A stretch of 64,000 nucleotides of DNA from Actinomycetaceae bacterium (GCA_030524055.1 JAUNHH010000009.1:1-64000); one strand, 5' to 3'; shown: positions 17,605-26,904, counted from the first letter of the stretch. Numbers and translations are program-made. The notes: generated by a model from the sequence alone, not told the origin.

Positions 17605-19206
17605 ATGCCTGGGCTCCCCCCGCCTTCCGATGAGCGTAGGGCGGACGCAACTAATCCCATATCAACCGCTAAAGGCCCGGAGGTCGCTAGCGGCCACCCC
17701 ATTGTTGTTTTGCGTGACGCCATTAAGACTTTTGGCCCTGTTGTGGCAATGGCGCAAGGAAGTATTGAGCTCTATCCCGGCGAAGTGCATGCTTTAGCTG
17801 GTGAAAATGGGGCCGGAAAATCCACGTTGGTAAAGGTTCTTGCGGGAATTCATCGCCGCGATGCGGGTGAATTTCGGCTAGCAGGAAAAGAAGTTGATTT
17901 TTCAACGCCTGCAGAGTCTAAAGCAGCTGGTATTTCCGTGATCTACCAGGAGCCGACTCTCTTTCCAGACCTTTCTGTCGCTGAAAATATCTATATAGGT
18001 CGCCAGCCCACCAAAGCTGCTGGCATGATCGATCATGCGGCTATGCGTCGTGACGCTCAAGAGCTTTTCGATCGTCTTGATGTCAGTATTGATCCTGCTA
18101 TGCCAGCTCAGGGCTTATCTATTGCTGATCAGCAGGTTATTGAAATTGCTAAGGCAATCTCGCTTGACGCCAAGGTTCTCATTATGGATGAGCCAACCGC
18201 TGCTCTATCTGGCCGTGAAGTGGAGCGTCTATTTACGATCGCTCGTTCTTTACGGGATCGTGGCGTAGCGCTTATGTTTATCTCTCACCGCATGGAAGAG
18301 GTTTTCGATTTATGTGATCGGATCACGATTATGCGTGACGGTCGATATGTGTCCACACGAATGATTGCTTCCACCACAGAAGCGGAAATCGTCAAAGACA
18401 TGGTTGGCCGCACTGTGGAGCAACTCTTCCCCAAAGTTGAGGCAGAAATTGGCGATGTGGCCCTGAAAGTCAAGGGATTAACCCGCCAAGGTGTTTTCCA
18501 TGGCGTGAATTTTTCTGTGCGTCAAGGTGAGATCGTTGGTCTTGCTGGCTTGGTGGGTGCAGGGCGCTCAGAGGTAGCCCGCGCCATTATGGGCATTGAC
18601 CGCGTTGAAGCTGGCACCGTGCAGGTGCTTGACAAGACTATTCGCCCAGGTGATGTCACTGGTGCAATCAAGGCAGGCCTGGCATTTGTGCCGGAAGATC
18701 GTCGCAAACAAGGCCTGGTTATGGAAATGTCAGTCCTGCGAAATGCTGCCCTGACTTTGCGTAATGCGCTTGGGCGCCTTGGCATTATTAATCCCGCCAA
18801 AGAATCGCGCCTAGCTGAACAGTGGTGCACGAAACTCCAGGTAAAAACCTCTAGTGGGCACGCCGCGGTTTCCACTCTTTCTGGCGGAAACCAGCAGAAA
18901 GTCGTATTGGCAAAATGGCTGGCCACCGATCCAAAGGTGCTCATTGTTGATGAGCCAACCCGCGGTATTGACGTGGGGACAAAATCCGAAGTGCACCGCC
19001 TTTTGGGGACATTGGCTCAACAGGGCGTTGCTATCCTCATGATTTCTTCGGAGTTGCCCGAGGTTATGGGTATTTCTGACCGAGTTCTTGTTATGTGCGA
19101 AGGGGCGATAACGGCAGAATTTGCCCGTAATGAGGCCACTGCCGAGAAGATTATGACTGCTGCAACAGATCACGCTACTGCGCATCAACGGAGGGCAGCA
19201 TCATGA
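17605..19206 (+). CDS. rhaT: Rhamnose-type sugar ABC transporter, double ATPase
   Basis: 533-residue ATPase of the RbsA/RhaT class driving monosaccharide import. Domain 1 (about 35-260) has G-E-N-G-A-G-K-S-T, the Q-loop Y-Q-E-P, signature L-S-I-A-D-Q-Q and Walker B V-L-I-M-D-E-P-T-A-A-L. Domain 2 (about 285-520) has the degenerate G-L-V-G-A-G-R-S-E Walker A typical of this class, signature L-S-G-G-N-Q-Q-K-V and V-L-I-V-D-E-P-T-R-G-I-D. The first ~30 residues are a Pro/Ser-rich extension. It is first in the four-gene transporter operon and overlaps the next gene by four bases (ATGA). Assignment to rhamnose rests on the linked mutarotase, isomerase and kinase. Confidence 0.9.
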   Translation: MPGLPPPSDERRADATNPISTAKGPEVASGHPIVVLRDAIKTFGPVVAMAQGSIELYPGEVHALAGENGAGKSTLVKVLAGIHRRDAGEFRLAGKEVDFSTPAESKAAGISVIYQEPTLFPDLSVAENIYIGRQPTKAAGMIDHAAMRRDAQELFDRLDVSIDPAMPAQGLSIADQQVIEIAKAISLDAKVLIMDEPTAALSGREVERLFTIARSLRDRGVALMFISHRMEEVFDLCDRITIMRDGRYVSTRMIASTTEAEIVKDMVGRTVEQLFPKVEAEIGDVALKVKGLTRQGVFHGVNFSVRQGEIVGLAGLVGAGRSEVARAIMGIDRVEAGTVQVLDKTIRPGDVTGAIKAGLAFVPEDRRKQGLVMEMSVLRNAALTLRNALGRLGIINPAKESRLAEQWCTKLQVKTSSGHAAVSTLSGGNQQKVVLAKWLATDPKVLIVDEPTRGIDVGTKSEVHRLLGTLAQQGVAILMISSELPEVMGISDRVLVMCEGAITAEFARNEATAEKIMTAATDHATAHQRRAAS

Positions 19207-20249
19207 GTGCACCCGCTACCAGTAAACAATCCCCCTCTGCTTCTTCGGCTGTGAATGTCGTGGCAAGTAGAGCGCGTGCGGTGCTGGGCTTACGCGAAAT
19301 GCCCGTTATTTTTGCGCTCCTCTTACTTGTCACTGTCACCGCAATACTTAACCCGCGTTTCCTTGGAGCTCAAGGCGTTAAAGACCTCCTGCTTAATGCC
19401 ACTATTGTCATGATGATGGCTGCAGGGCAATCCCTGATTATCTCCACGAAATCTGTGGATCTTTCTGTGGGGTCAGTCTTAGGTGTGAGCGCATTTGCTA
19501 CGGGTCTGCTTTTTGCGGAGAATCCAGGCCTTCCTATTCCAGTGGTTTTTCTTGCGGGAACTGCTATCGGCGCCCTTCTTGGAGCTATTAATGGTGCCTT
19601 GGTGACCTTAGCGAAGGTCCCCGCAATGGTTATTACCCTGGGAACGCTCTACCTCTTCCGTGGTGCATTGAATTGGTGGGCCGGGCCAACGCAATATTTC
19701 GCAGAAAGTCGCCCCCAAGCTTTTGGCGACTTAAGTGTGGCCACTATTGCTGGGCTTCCACTCATTACGCTCCTCGCAGTCATTGTTATTGCTGCTGTCT
19801 CTCTCTACCAGTATTACGCACGTTCGGGACGTGATCTCTACGCTATTGGTTCTGATCCGCATGCTGCCGAGGTGTATGGCATTCCCGTGGGTAAGCGTGT
19901 GTTCACAGCATTTGTTGTCAATGGCGCTCTTGTTGGACTTGCTGGCGTTCTTTATGCCTCACGTTTTAATTCCGTTGGGGCCACCACCGGGTCGGGAATG
20001 GAACTCGATATTGTTGCGGCCTGTGTGGTTGGCGGTGTTGCCATTGTTGGTGGTGTTGGAACGGCCTATGGCGCGGCAATTGGCGCTCTATTGCTGACCA
20101 CAATTACCAGTGCGCTAACGGCCATAGGTGTCGATAAGTTCTGGCAGAAAGCCGTTGTTGGCGTTCTTATTTTGGTGGCTATTGTGATTGATCGCGTCGC
20201 TGCCGTTAATCGACGTATTCATATGCGGAAGCAGGGAGGCGCAGCATGA
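19203..20249 (+). CDS. rhaP: Sugar ABC transporter permease (RhaP type)
   Basis: 348-residue integral membrane permease of the ribose/rhamnose class, with about eight to ten helices. Family blocks are visible: A-A-G-Q-S-L-I-I-S-T-K-S-V-D-L-S-V-G-S-V-L-G (split across helix 3), the G-A-I-N-G-A-L-V motif, Y-A-I-G-S-D-P-H-A-A-E-V-Y-G-I-P-V and A-A-C-V-V-G-G-V-A-I-V-G-G-V-G. It forms the channel with the next permease. Stop/start overlaps of four bases on both sides indicate translational coupling. Confidence 0.9.
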   Translation: MSAPATSKQSPSASSAVNVVASRARAVLGLREMPVIFALLLLVTVTAILNPRFLGAQGVKDLLLNATIVMMMAAGQSLIISTKSVDLSVGSVLGVSAFATGLLFAENPGLPIPVVFLAGTAIGALLGAINGALVTLAKVPAMVITLGTLYLFRGALNWWAGPTQYFAESRPQAFGDLSVATIAGLPLITLLAVIVIAAVSLYQYYARSGRDLYAIGSDPHAAEVYGIPVGKRVFTAFVVNGALVGLAGVLYASRFNSVGATTGSGMELDIVAACVVGGVAIVGGVGTAYGAAIGALLLTTITSALTAIGVDKFWQKAVVGVLILVAIVIDRVAAVNRRIHMRKQGGAA

Positions 20250-21307
20250 GCGTTCAGGCCGAAAAAGAAAAAGGATCGTCCTTTACAGGCGGACTACTTG
20301 GGCGCGTTATGCGTAATCGCGACACCTATATGACCTTACTCCTTCTCGTCATTATTACTGCCGCGTTCATGTTCTTGCCACGTTTTGGACACCCGCGCAC
20401 TATCACCTTCTTGGTTTTAGATATTTCTGCCATTCTCCTGATGGCGTTGCCCATGACACTGGTCATGATTGCGGCGGATATTGATTTATCTGTGGCCTCT
20501 ACCGCTGGCCTATCCAGCGCCGTTTTTGGTGTCATGATCGAGGGCGGGATTCCTCTTGTTCTTGCCTGCGTGATCTGTTTAGCCATTGGTGTGGCCTGTG
20601 GTGCTTTTAATGGACTTATGTCTGCTTATGTGGGCCTGCCAGCATTGGCTGTCACTATTGGCACATTAGCCCTTTATCGCGGGCTGGCGCTTGTCGTGAT
20701 TGGTGAACATGCAATCGCCAAATTTCCTGCTGAGGCAACAGCCTTGACCACAGGAACCTTTGGGAAAACCGGGATTCCTTTCATTGCTGTCCTGCTTGTG
20801 GTCTTCATTGTCATTTTTGCCTGGCTCCTGCATTGGAGCCCATGGGGGCGCCAACTTTTCGCTTTGGGCTACTCCAGTGAGGCAGCGCGTTTCGTTGGTA
20901 TTGATACCCGTAAAACCCGCGCTACCGCCCTCGTTATTTCTGGTGCAATGGCTGCGCTAGCGGGAATCTATTGGACTTTGCGCTACTCCAGTGCTCGCGC
21001 AGATTCTGCTGAAGGTCTGGAGTTGACCGTTATCGCCGCAGTTGTTTTCGGAGGTGTTTCCGTCTTCGGAGGTAAGGGCTCTATTTGGGGCTCTGTCTGT
21101 GGCGTGCTCACGGTGGGTGTGATTACCACTGCTCTCCGTCAAAACCGGGTTCCGGACTACATCCTTGTGATGATTACGGGCCTTCTCCTCATTGTTTCTG
21201 TCGTTGGCCCATCCTTGGTCGATGCGTGGAAACAATGGCGTCACCGCAGTGAAATTGCAGCTAAAGCTGCGAAATCACCATCAAGGCCGGAAAAAGTCCG
21301 CGCCTGA
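20246..21307 (+). CDS. rhaQ: Sugar ABC transporter permease (RhaQ type)
   Basis: 353-residue partner permease of the same class. It shows I-A-A-D-I-D-L-S-V-A-S-T-A-G-L, G-A-F-N-G-L-M, the F-A-L-G-Y-S-S-E-A-A-R-F-V-G-I-D cytoplasmic motif and V-I-A-A-V-V-F-G-G-V-S-V-F-G-G-K-G. The C-terminal tail is basic. Two different permeases in one operon suit a RhaP/RhaQ heterodimer rather than the homodimeric ribose system. Coupled to the gene before it by ATGA. Confidence 0.9.
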   Translation: MSVQAEKEKGSSFTGGLLGRVMRNRDTYMTLLLLVIITAAFMFLPRFGHPRTITFLVLDISAILLMALPMTLVMIAADIDLSVASTAGLSSAVFGVMIEGGIPLVLACVICLAIGVACGAFNGLMSAYVGLPALAVTIGTLALYRGLALVVIGEHAIAKFPAEATALTTGTFGKTGIPFIAVLLVVFIVIFAWLLHWSPWGRQLFALGYSSEAARFVGIDTRKTRATALVISGAMAALAGIYWTLRYSSARADSAEGLELTVIAAVVFGGVSVFGGKGSIWGSVCGVLTVGVITTALRQNRVPDYILVMITGLLLIVSVVGPSLVDAWKQWRHRSEIAAKAAKSPSRPEKVRA

Positions 21308-21377
21308 CAATCCCGCGGGTCTAGCCCGTATCAACATAGGCGTTCCTTGCGCCAAAGAAACCGGAAGGAAGACAAGG

Positions 21378-22469
21378 ATGTCCGTCAACAAACGTGTCCC
21401 CAAGGTCTTGCTCGCATCCCTTTTTGCAACCGCTAGCGTTGTTCTGGCCGCTTGTAGCGGTGGAGCAGGTGGCGCAGCTTCAGGCGCTGCCAGCGGCGAT
21501 GCTGCTGCCAGTGGCGGCGCTGCTCCAGCAGGTGGGGCGGATATGTCTACGCACACCATCACCTTTATCCCCAAGCAGCTCAACAACCCCTTCAGCGATG
21601 TGACCCTGTCGGGCGGCCAAAGTGGCGCGAAAGAAATCGGCTTTGCTGAAATGAATGAGGTTGGCCCGCTTGAGGCCTCGGCCTCGTCCCAGGTCAGCTT
21701 TATTGACGCTGAAATCCAGACAGGCACCTCTGCCATTGCGATTGCTGCCAATGATCCCAACGCTGTGTGCGATTCGCTGAAGAAGGCCCGTGAAGGCGGA
21801 GCAAAGATCATTGCTTTCGACTCGGACACCAACCCCGAATGCCGCGACCTCTTTGTTAACCAGGTGGTTTCTAAGGACATCGGTATTGCTCAGGTGGAAA
21901 TGATTGCCGAGCAAATCGGTGGCGAAGGCAAGATTGCTATCCTCTCGGCCAGCGCCAATGCCACCAACCAGAATGAGTGGATTAAGTACATGGAGGAGGA
22001 ACTCAAGTCCAACCCCAAGTACGCCAAGATCCAACTGGTGGCCAAGGTCTACGGCGATGACGATGACAATAAGTCTTTCCAGGAAGCTCAGGGTCTGCTG
22101 CAGGCTCACCCTGATCTGAAGGGCATTATTTCCCCCACCACCGTCGGTATTGCTGCTACCGCCCGCTACCTGTCTACCTCAGAATATAAGGGGAAGGTCG
22201 CTCTGACCGGTCTGGGTCTGCCCAAGGAAATGAAGCCTTACGTGAAGGATGGCACCGTCAAGGAATTCGCTCTGTGGGATCCCGCTGAACTTGGTTACGT
22301 GACGTCCTACGCTGCGCAGGCCCTGCTCAGTGGTGAAATCACCGGTAAGCCAGGCGACAAGTTCACCGCAGGCAAACTCGGTGAGCGCACTGTCGAAGAA
22401 GGCGGCATTGTCATCGTTGGTAAACCCACTCGCTTCAATGCTGACAACATTGACAAGTACAACTTCTGA
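21378..22469 (+). CDS. rhaS: Rhamnose-binding lipoprotein (RhaS type)
   Basis: 363-residue substrate-binding protein. The signal peptide ends at lipobox V-L-A-A-C (Cys about residue 26), followed by a Gly/Ala/Ser linker. The periplasmic-binding fold of the ribose/rhamnose cluster is shown by I-T-F-I-P-K-Q-L-N-N-P-F, A-I-A-A-N-D-P-N-A-V, D-S-D-T-N-P-E-C-R and G-L-G-L-P-K-E-M-K-P-Y-V-K-D-G, all typical of RhaS. The ATG at 21378 has GGAAG/AAGG upstream and directly precedes the signal peptide; an earlier in-frame start lies inside the permease gene and is rejected. A strong hairpin follows. Confidence 0.92.
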   Translation: MSVNKRVPKVLLASLFATASVVLAACSGGAGGAASGAASGDAAASGGAAPAGGADMSTHTITFIPKQLNNPFSDVTLSGGQSGAKEIGFAEMNEVGPLEASASSQVSFIDAEIQTGTSAIAIAANDPNAVCDSLKKAREGGAKIIAFDSDTNPECRDLFVNQVVSKDIGIAQVEMIAEQIGGEGKIAILSASANATNQNEWIKYMEEELKSNPKYAKIQLVAKVYGDDDDNKSFQEAQGLLQAHPDLKGIISPTTVGIAATARYLSTSEYKGKVALTGLGLPKEMKPYVKDGTVKEFALWDPAELGYVTSYAAQALLSGEITGKPGDKFTAGKLGERTVEEGGIVIVGKPTRFNADNIDKYNF

Positions 22470-22506
22470 TCGCGTGGCCATACGGCCTGAGGCGTATCTG
22501 TGAGCG

Positions 22507-22545
22507 GGCGGCGTTGACCACAAGAAATTCGTGGTCAACGCCGCC
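22507..22545 (+). terminator. Strong hairpin after the transporter operon
   Basis: Fifteen perfect pairs (22507-22521 with 22531-22545), nine-base loop. There is no U-run, so it may be a processing or partial-termination hairpin before the catabolic promoter. Confidence 0.7.
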
Positions 22546-22561
22546 GCCCTCGTAAAACCCC

Positions 22562-22591
22562 TTGACCGGTGAATCGTTTCAGCAGTACTAT
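22562..22591 (+). promoter_or_regulatory. Promoter of rhaM-rhaI-rhaB with LacI operator in the spacer
   Basis: -35 TTGACC (22562-22567) and -10 TACTAT (22586-22591) are 18 bases apart. The near-palindrome GTGAATCGTTTCAG (22569-22582) fills the spacer and matches the perfect palindrome upstream of the aldolase gene at 12 of 14 positions. Confidence 0.78.
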
Positions 22592-22637
22592 TTTCTGTGC
22601 GTGCAACCACCTCGACAATGATGACGAAGGAAGACCA

Positions 22638-22997
22638 ATGAGCGAGACTGTGGACCACCTCTTGGCCACCACTGACCAGTCTTCACCTACCCGCCAATGT
22701 TTCCTCCTCCATGTGCGCCCTGACCGTTTGGCTGACTACGTTGAGGTCCACCAGCGGGTTTGGGAAGAAATGCGCCAAGCACTGACTGACAGTGGCTGGC
22801 GAAACTACTCGCTTTTCTTGGATGTCACGACTGGCATGGTCGTTGGATACTTTGAGTCCGACAATGTTGATGCTGCCCAGCAGGCAATGGCTGCCACTGA
22901 AGTGAATACTCGGTGGCAGGCCGCAATGGCGGAATATTTCGTCACCCCCAACGGCGGTACTGCCCACATTTTGCCCCAGTATTTCTATCTGCCCTAA
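22638..22997 (+). CDS. rhaM: L-rhamnose mutarotase
   Basis: 119-residue cytoplasmic enzyme that interconverts alpha- and beta-L-rhamnose, feeding the isomerase. After an 18-residue extension, the RhaM/DUF718 domain shows C-F-L-L-H-V-R-P-D-R-L-A-D-Y-V-E-V-H, R-V-W-E-E-M, W-R-N-Y-S-L-F-L-D and V-G-Y-F-E-S-D-N, including the conserved His and Tyr of the family. AGGAAG precedes the ATG. First gene after the operator-controlled promoter and 65 bases upstream of the isomerase. Confidence 0.92.
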   Translation: MSETVDHLLATTDQSSPTRQCFLLHVRPDRLADYVEVHQRVWEEMRQALTDSGWRNYSLFLDVTTGMVVGYFESDNVDAAQQAMAATEVNTRWQAAMAEYFVTPNGGTAHILPQYFYLP

Positions 22998-23062
22998 AGG
23001 GCGCTACCCTGCCTTAATAACTGTGTCGCACCTATTGGCCCTATTTGGAAATGGAGAAAATT

Positions 23063-24241
23063 ATGGTGACATTAGCCGATCTCACCACTGAACAACACCG
23101 ACTCTTACGCGAACAAACTATTGAACTCCCCAGTTGGGCATTTGGCAATAGCGGCACCCGTTTCCGTGTTTTCGCCACCCCTGGTACCCCGCGCGACGCC
23201 TTCGAGAAAATCTCTGACGCCGCCCAGGTCCACAAATTCACGGGCGTTACCCCGCGCGTGTCCCTCCACATTCCCTGGGACCAGGTCGATGATTTCGATG
23301 CTCTGCGCGCCCATGCCGAAGAAAATGGCGTCGCTATTGGCACCATTAACTCCAATGTCTTCCAAGACGAGGAATATAAATTCGGTTCCCTGTGCAACTC
23401 TGATGAGGCAGCCCGCCAAAAGGCCATTGACGCCCATCTCAATTGCATTGAGGTCATGCGCGCCACCGGTTCTGACACCTTAAAGATCTGGCTGGCTGAC
23501 GGCACCAACTACCCCGGGCAGGACTCTATTGCTGCCCGCCAAGAGCGCCTTGCGGACTCTCTGCAGCAGATTTACTCCGCCCTCGACGATGATCAGAAAC
23601 TCCTCCTGGAATACAAATTCTTTGAGCCGGCTTTCTACCACACCGATGTTCCGGACTGGGGAACTGCTCTGGCCCACTGTCTTGCCCTTGGCGAGCGCGC
23701 AGTAGTGTGCCTGGATACCGGTCACCATGCGCCAGGCACGAATATTGAGTTTATTGTCGTCCAGCTTCTGCGCGCGGGCCGCCTGGGTGCTTTCGACTTT
23801 AACTCCCGCTACTACGCTGACGATGACCTCATTGTGGGTGCGGCAGATCCCTTCCAACTTTTCCGTATCCTCCACGAATTGGTGGGCTTCAATGCGGTGG
23901 ATAAAGACTCTGGCGTGAATTTCATGCTCGACCAATGCCACAACTTGGAAGCAAAGATCCCCGGGGAAATCCTCTCAGCACTCAATGTTCAAGAGGCCAC
24001 CGCAAAGGCTCTTCTGGTGGATCGTGACGCTTTGGCTGCTGCCCAGGCGAACCACGATGTCATTGGTGCCAACCAGGTGCTGATGGATGCCTTCTCCACT
24101 GACGTTCGCCCCGTTCTGCGCGAAATCCGCGAAGAGCAGGGCCTCGACCCCGATCCCTTGGCAGCATTTGCGGCCAGCGGCTACATGGCAAAGATCGAGG
24201 AAGAACGCGTTGGCGGCCAGCAGGCAGGCTGGGGCGCCTGA
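23063..24241 (+). CDS. rhaI: L-rhamnose isomerase (RhaI type)
   Basis: 392-residue TIM-barrel aldose-ketose isomerase converting L-rhamnose to L-rhamnulose. It belongs to the metal-dependent family found in Gram-positives and Pseudomonas stutzeri, not the E. coli RhaA type. Visible features: V-S-L-H-I-P-W-D, K-I-W-L-A-D-G-T-N-Y-P-G-Q-D with metal/substrate residues, L-L-L-E-Y-K-F-F-E-P, C-L-D-T-G-H-H-A-P-G-T-N-I-E and the F-D-F-N-S-R-Y-Y-A-D-D-D metal-binding block. GGAG eight bases before the ATG at 23063 supports this start over the ATG at 23051. A hairpin separates it from the kinase gene. Confidence 0.93.
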   Translation: MVTLADLTTEQHRLLREQTIELPSWAFGNSGTRFRVFATPGTPRDAFEKISDAAQVHKFTGVTPRVSLHIPWDQVDDFDALRAHAEENGVAIGTINSNVFQDEEYKFGSLCNSDEAARQKAIDAHLNCIEVMRATGSDTLKIWLADGTNYPGQDSIAARQERLADSLQQIYSALDDDQKLLLEYKFFEPAFYHTDVPDWGTALAHCLALGERAVVCLDTGHHAPGTNIEFIVVQLLRAGRLGAFDFNSRYYADDDLIVGAADPFQLFRILHELVGFNAVDKDSGVNFMLDQCHNLEAKIPGEILSALNVQEATAKALLVDRDALAAAQANHDVIGANQVLMDAFSTDVRPVLREIREEQGLDPDPLAAFAASGYMAKIEEERVGGQQAGWGA

Positions 24242-24274
24242 CCTTCTTTGACAGGCAAACGAAAACTCACGCCT

Positions 24275-24307
24275 ATGGCCGGTATCGACTTCAGCGATAC
24301 CGGCCAT
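24275..24307 (+). promoter_or_regulatory. Intercistronic hairpin between isomerase and kinase
   Basis: ATGGCCGGTATCG (24275-24287) pairs perfectly with CGATACCGGCCAT (24295-24307). Placed to stabilise the isomerase message or lower kinase expression; no U-run. Confidence 0.65.
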
Positions 24308-24330
24308 GCGCCTAAAGAAAAGGACCAGTA

Positions 24331-25827
24331 ATGGCATATACAGTGGTGGCCGTCGATCTTGGGGCGTCCTCGGGGCGTGTTTTGCGCGGCATTTACGAGG
24401 GCGGGGCCCTGCGCGTTGAAGAATGCACTCGTTTTCCCAATGGCCCCGTGCGCGTGGCAATTGGCGATAAAGATGACCTGGAATGGGACATTCTTTTCCT
24501 CTGGAATGGAATATGCACAGGCTTGGCCGAAGCCGCGAAACGCGGCCCTATTGACGCTATTGGTATTGACACCTGGGCAGTGGATTATGGCCTTCTCGAT
24601 GCGGATGGGCGCCTGATTGGAAATCCCGCCTCCTATCGCAGTTCCCGCACCCACGATGCTGTCCGCCAGGTCTATGAGGCAATGCCCGCTGAAGACCTAT
24701 ACGCCCACAACGGCCTCCAATTCCAGCCCTTTAATACGATGTTCCAGCTGGTTGCTGACACCTCAACAGCACGTAACCAGATTGCCCACCGCCTGCTGAT
24801 GATTCCTGACTTGCTGGGCTACTGGTTAACAGGTCGAATGGTGTGTGAAGTGACCAATGCCTCCAGCACAGGCATGATTGACCCGCGCACGCGCACCTGG
24901 TCCCAGCCGGTCCTCGACCTCCTCACGGCTACTTTCGGAGCGCCCGTCCCACAGATTCTCCCCGAACTGGTGGAAGCTGGAACAGAGGTGGGACCAGCAC
25001 GACTGCCCGAAGTAGAATTGCGTACTTCCGATGGCCAGCCCACCCCGCTGATTGCTGTTGGCACTCACGACACCGCCTCAGCTGTGGTGGCGGTGCCCGC
25101 CAAGGACACTGCTTTTGGCTTTATTTCATCTGGCACCTGGTCACTGGTTGGCGCTGAACTTCCCGACCCTGTTCTCTCTGCCGAATCTCGGGCAGCGAAT
25201 TTTACGAATGAACTCGGTGTGGATGGCACAGTGCGCTATCTGAAGAACATTATGGGAATGTGGGTTCAGCAAGAATGCCTACGCATGTGGATTGACCAGG
25301 ATATGGCAGATATGTCCTGGGCCATCCTCGATAAAGAAACAGAAGAATCCGAATCCCTGCGCACCCTTTTCGATATTAATAACCCAGAATTCCTTGCCCC
25401 CGGAAATATGTTGGGCCGAATTGACGCCTGGTGTGAAAAAGTTGGCGAGCCTCTCCCAGAAAATCGCGCTCAGGTTTTGCGAGCGATTACTGAGTCTCTA
25501 GTCGTGGCATATCGGCGGGCTTTACGCGAAGTTGCCGAACTTTCTGCCCGCCCCTTAGAGGCGATTCATATTGTCGGCGGAGGCTCGAAGAATCGTCTTT
25601 TATGCCAACTTACTGCTGATGCGACAGGACTTCCTGTCATTGCAGGTCCAGTAGAGGGGACAGCTATTGGAAATATGCTGATCCAATTACGGGCTATTGG
25701 CGCATTATCGGGCTCTCTTGCTGATATTCGCGAGGTGGTCGAAAATTCGTCAGCGCTGACCCGCTATGAGCCGACTGAGGGTCAAATGCCCATATGGGAT
25801 GACGCAGAAAAGCGAGTTTTTGGCTAA
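24331..25827 (+). CDS. rhaB: L-rhamnulokinase
   Basis: 498-residue FGGY-family sugar kinase that phosphorylates L-rhamnulose to rhamnulose-1-phosphate. The N-terminal phosphate motif is V-A-V-D-L-G-A-S-S-G-R-V, typical of RhaB; further blocks are I-G-I-D-T-W-A-V-D-Y-G-L-L, Y-R-S-S-R-T, H-N-G-L-Q-F-Q-P-F-N-T, A-V-G-T-H-D-T-A-S-A-V, F-I-S-S-G-T-W-S-L-V-G and the adenine-site H-I-V-G-G-G-S-K-N. AAAGGA lies before the ATG. The genomic repeat word ACGAGGGCGGGGC falls inside the gene (24394-24406) and encodes Y-E-G-G-A at a variable site. Confidence 0.94.
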   Translation: MAYTVVAVDLGASSGRVLRGIYEGGALRVEECTRFPNGPVRVAIGDKDDLEWDILFLWNGICTGLAEAAKRGPIDAIGIDTWAVDYGLLDADGRLIGNPASYRSSRTHDAVRQVYEAMPAEDLYAHNGLQFQPFNTMFQLVADTSTARNQIAHRLLMIPDLLGYWLTGRMVCEVTNASSTGMIDPRTRTWSQPVLDLLTATFGAPVPQILPELVEAGTEVGPARLPEVELRTSDGQPTPLIAVGTHDTASAVVAVPAKDTAFGFISSGTWSLVGAELPDPVLSAESRAANFTNELGVDGTVRYLKNIMGMWVQQECLRMWIDQDMADMSWAILDKETEESESLRTLFDINNPEFLAPGNMLGRIDAWCEKVGEPLPENRAQVLRAITESLVVAYRRALREVAELSARPLEAIHIVGGGSKNRLLCQLTADATGLPVIAGPVEGTAIGNMLIQLRAIGALSGSLADIREVVENSSALTRYEPTEGQMPIWDDAEKRVFG

Positions 25828-25849
25828 AGAAAAATAGGCCGGAAGACAC

Positions 25850-25991
25850 TTGTTTGCCGACAATTCCCTTTTTATACTCAGAGGCCTTACCCTGCATCAT
25901 CGTGGGGTAAGCGCCGCGGGCCGACCTGGTTGGTGGCGTCGTAGTACTGGCGTCCGCAGCGCCGCGGAGCGCCCCTGAGCGAGGAGTCATT
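25850..25991 (+). promoter_or_regulatory. Promoter and structured leader of the esterase gene
   Basis: -35 TTGTTT (25850-25855), 17 bases, -10 TATACT (25873-25878). The leader of about 105 bases is GC-rich and foldable: CTTACCC/GGGGTAAG hairpin (about 25886-25911) and a GCGCCGCGG direct repeat downstream, then GAGGAG before the ATG. Confidence 0.65.
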
Positions 25992-26852
25992 ATGTCTTCG
26001 CCCTCGTCACTTGATATTAGCGACACAACGCTGACTACCGACACGGGCACTGTCCGAGTCCGTGTCTACCGGCCTATGACTCAGAGCCCAGCGCGCACCG
26101 GCCTCGTATGGGTTCATGGTGGTGCTTTTGTCCATGGCGATATCGATATGCCTGAGGCTGATTGGGTGGCAAAAGAAATCGCGGCCAGTGGGCGCGCTGT
26201 TGTCAGCGTTGACTACACCCTCTGTGACGCCAGTTGGCTCATGCGCGGCGAGCCCCCGGCCCCGGACAGTGCGCGTTTCCCCACGGCCACACGTGAAGTT
26301 GTTGCCGCTTTCCGATGGGCATCTGGCAATGTGCCCGGGGTGAATCAGTGGTACCTCGGTGGGGCCAGTGCAGGCGGAAACCTTTCCCTCGGCGCCGCGC
26401 AGATTTTGCGGGACGAGGGCGGGGCGTGCCCCTACGGGCTGGTGTTGATTTACCCGGTTGTCCACGCTGAACTCCCGCCGCTGAGCGAGGAAATTCGACG
26501 TCATTGCGATGCCCTTGCTGACCAGACCCGAATTCTCACGCCAGATATGGTGTCGCGAATGAGTTTGGGTCATGTCGGCGACCAAATGGGCCTTCATGAG
26601 CGCTATGCCTTCCCCGGCGAAGGAGACCTAGCGAATCTGCCACCCGTTTTCGTCCTCAATGCGGAAGCGGATTCTTTGCGGGCCTCCGGTCAGCGCCTGG
26701 TGGCTGATCTTGCGGCAGCCGGTGGCGACGTAATGCAGGTGCGTGAACCGGGCACCGCCCACGGGCATCTCAACGAACCGGATCTTCCTGAAGCGGCCAC
26801 CTCCATGGGGCGGATCCTCGCATGGATGGCTATGCATGAGAGTGTCCACTAG
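25992..26852 (+). CDS. Alpha/beta hydrolase (HSL/esterase type)
   Basis: 286-residue cytoplasmic hydrolase of the hormone-sensitive-lipase-like family (Abhydrolase_3). The oxyanion motif W-V-H-G-G-A-F, nucleophile elbow G-G-A-S-A-G-G-N, catalytic Asp in N-A-E-A-D-S-L-R and catalytic His in G-T-A-H-G-H are all present, so it should be active. No signal peptide. It follows the rhamnose kinase on the same strand but has its own promoter. A role in removing acyl groups from imported plant glycosides is a guess from context. The repeat word occurs in frame at 26413 (D-E-G-G-A). Confidence 0.85.
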   Translation: MSSPSSLDISDTTLTTDTGTVRVRVYRPMTQSPARTGLVWVHGGAFVHGDIDMPEADWVAKEIAASGRAVVSVDYTLCDASWLMRGEPPAPDSARFPTATREVVAAFRWASGNVPGVNQWYLGGASAGGNLSLGAAQILRDEGGACPYGLVLIYPVVHAELPPLSEEIRRHCDALADQTRILTPDMVSRMSLGHVGDQMGLHERYAFPGEGDLANLPPVFVLNAEADSLRASGQRLVADLAAAGGDVMQVREPGTAHGHLNEPDLPEAATSMGRILAWMAMHESVH

Positions 26853-26904
26853 TTGGTGGTAAGTAGTGCGACCCACGGCAGTGGACTGCATAATCAGCAC
26901 ATTA

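Noticed and set aside
20926..22555. Partial matches such as CGCCGCCCTCGT within the rhamnose transporter region
   Set aside because: Two or more mismatches to the word; not counted.
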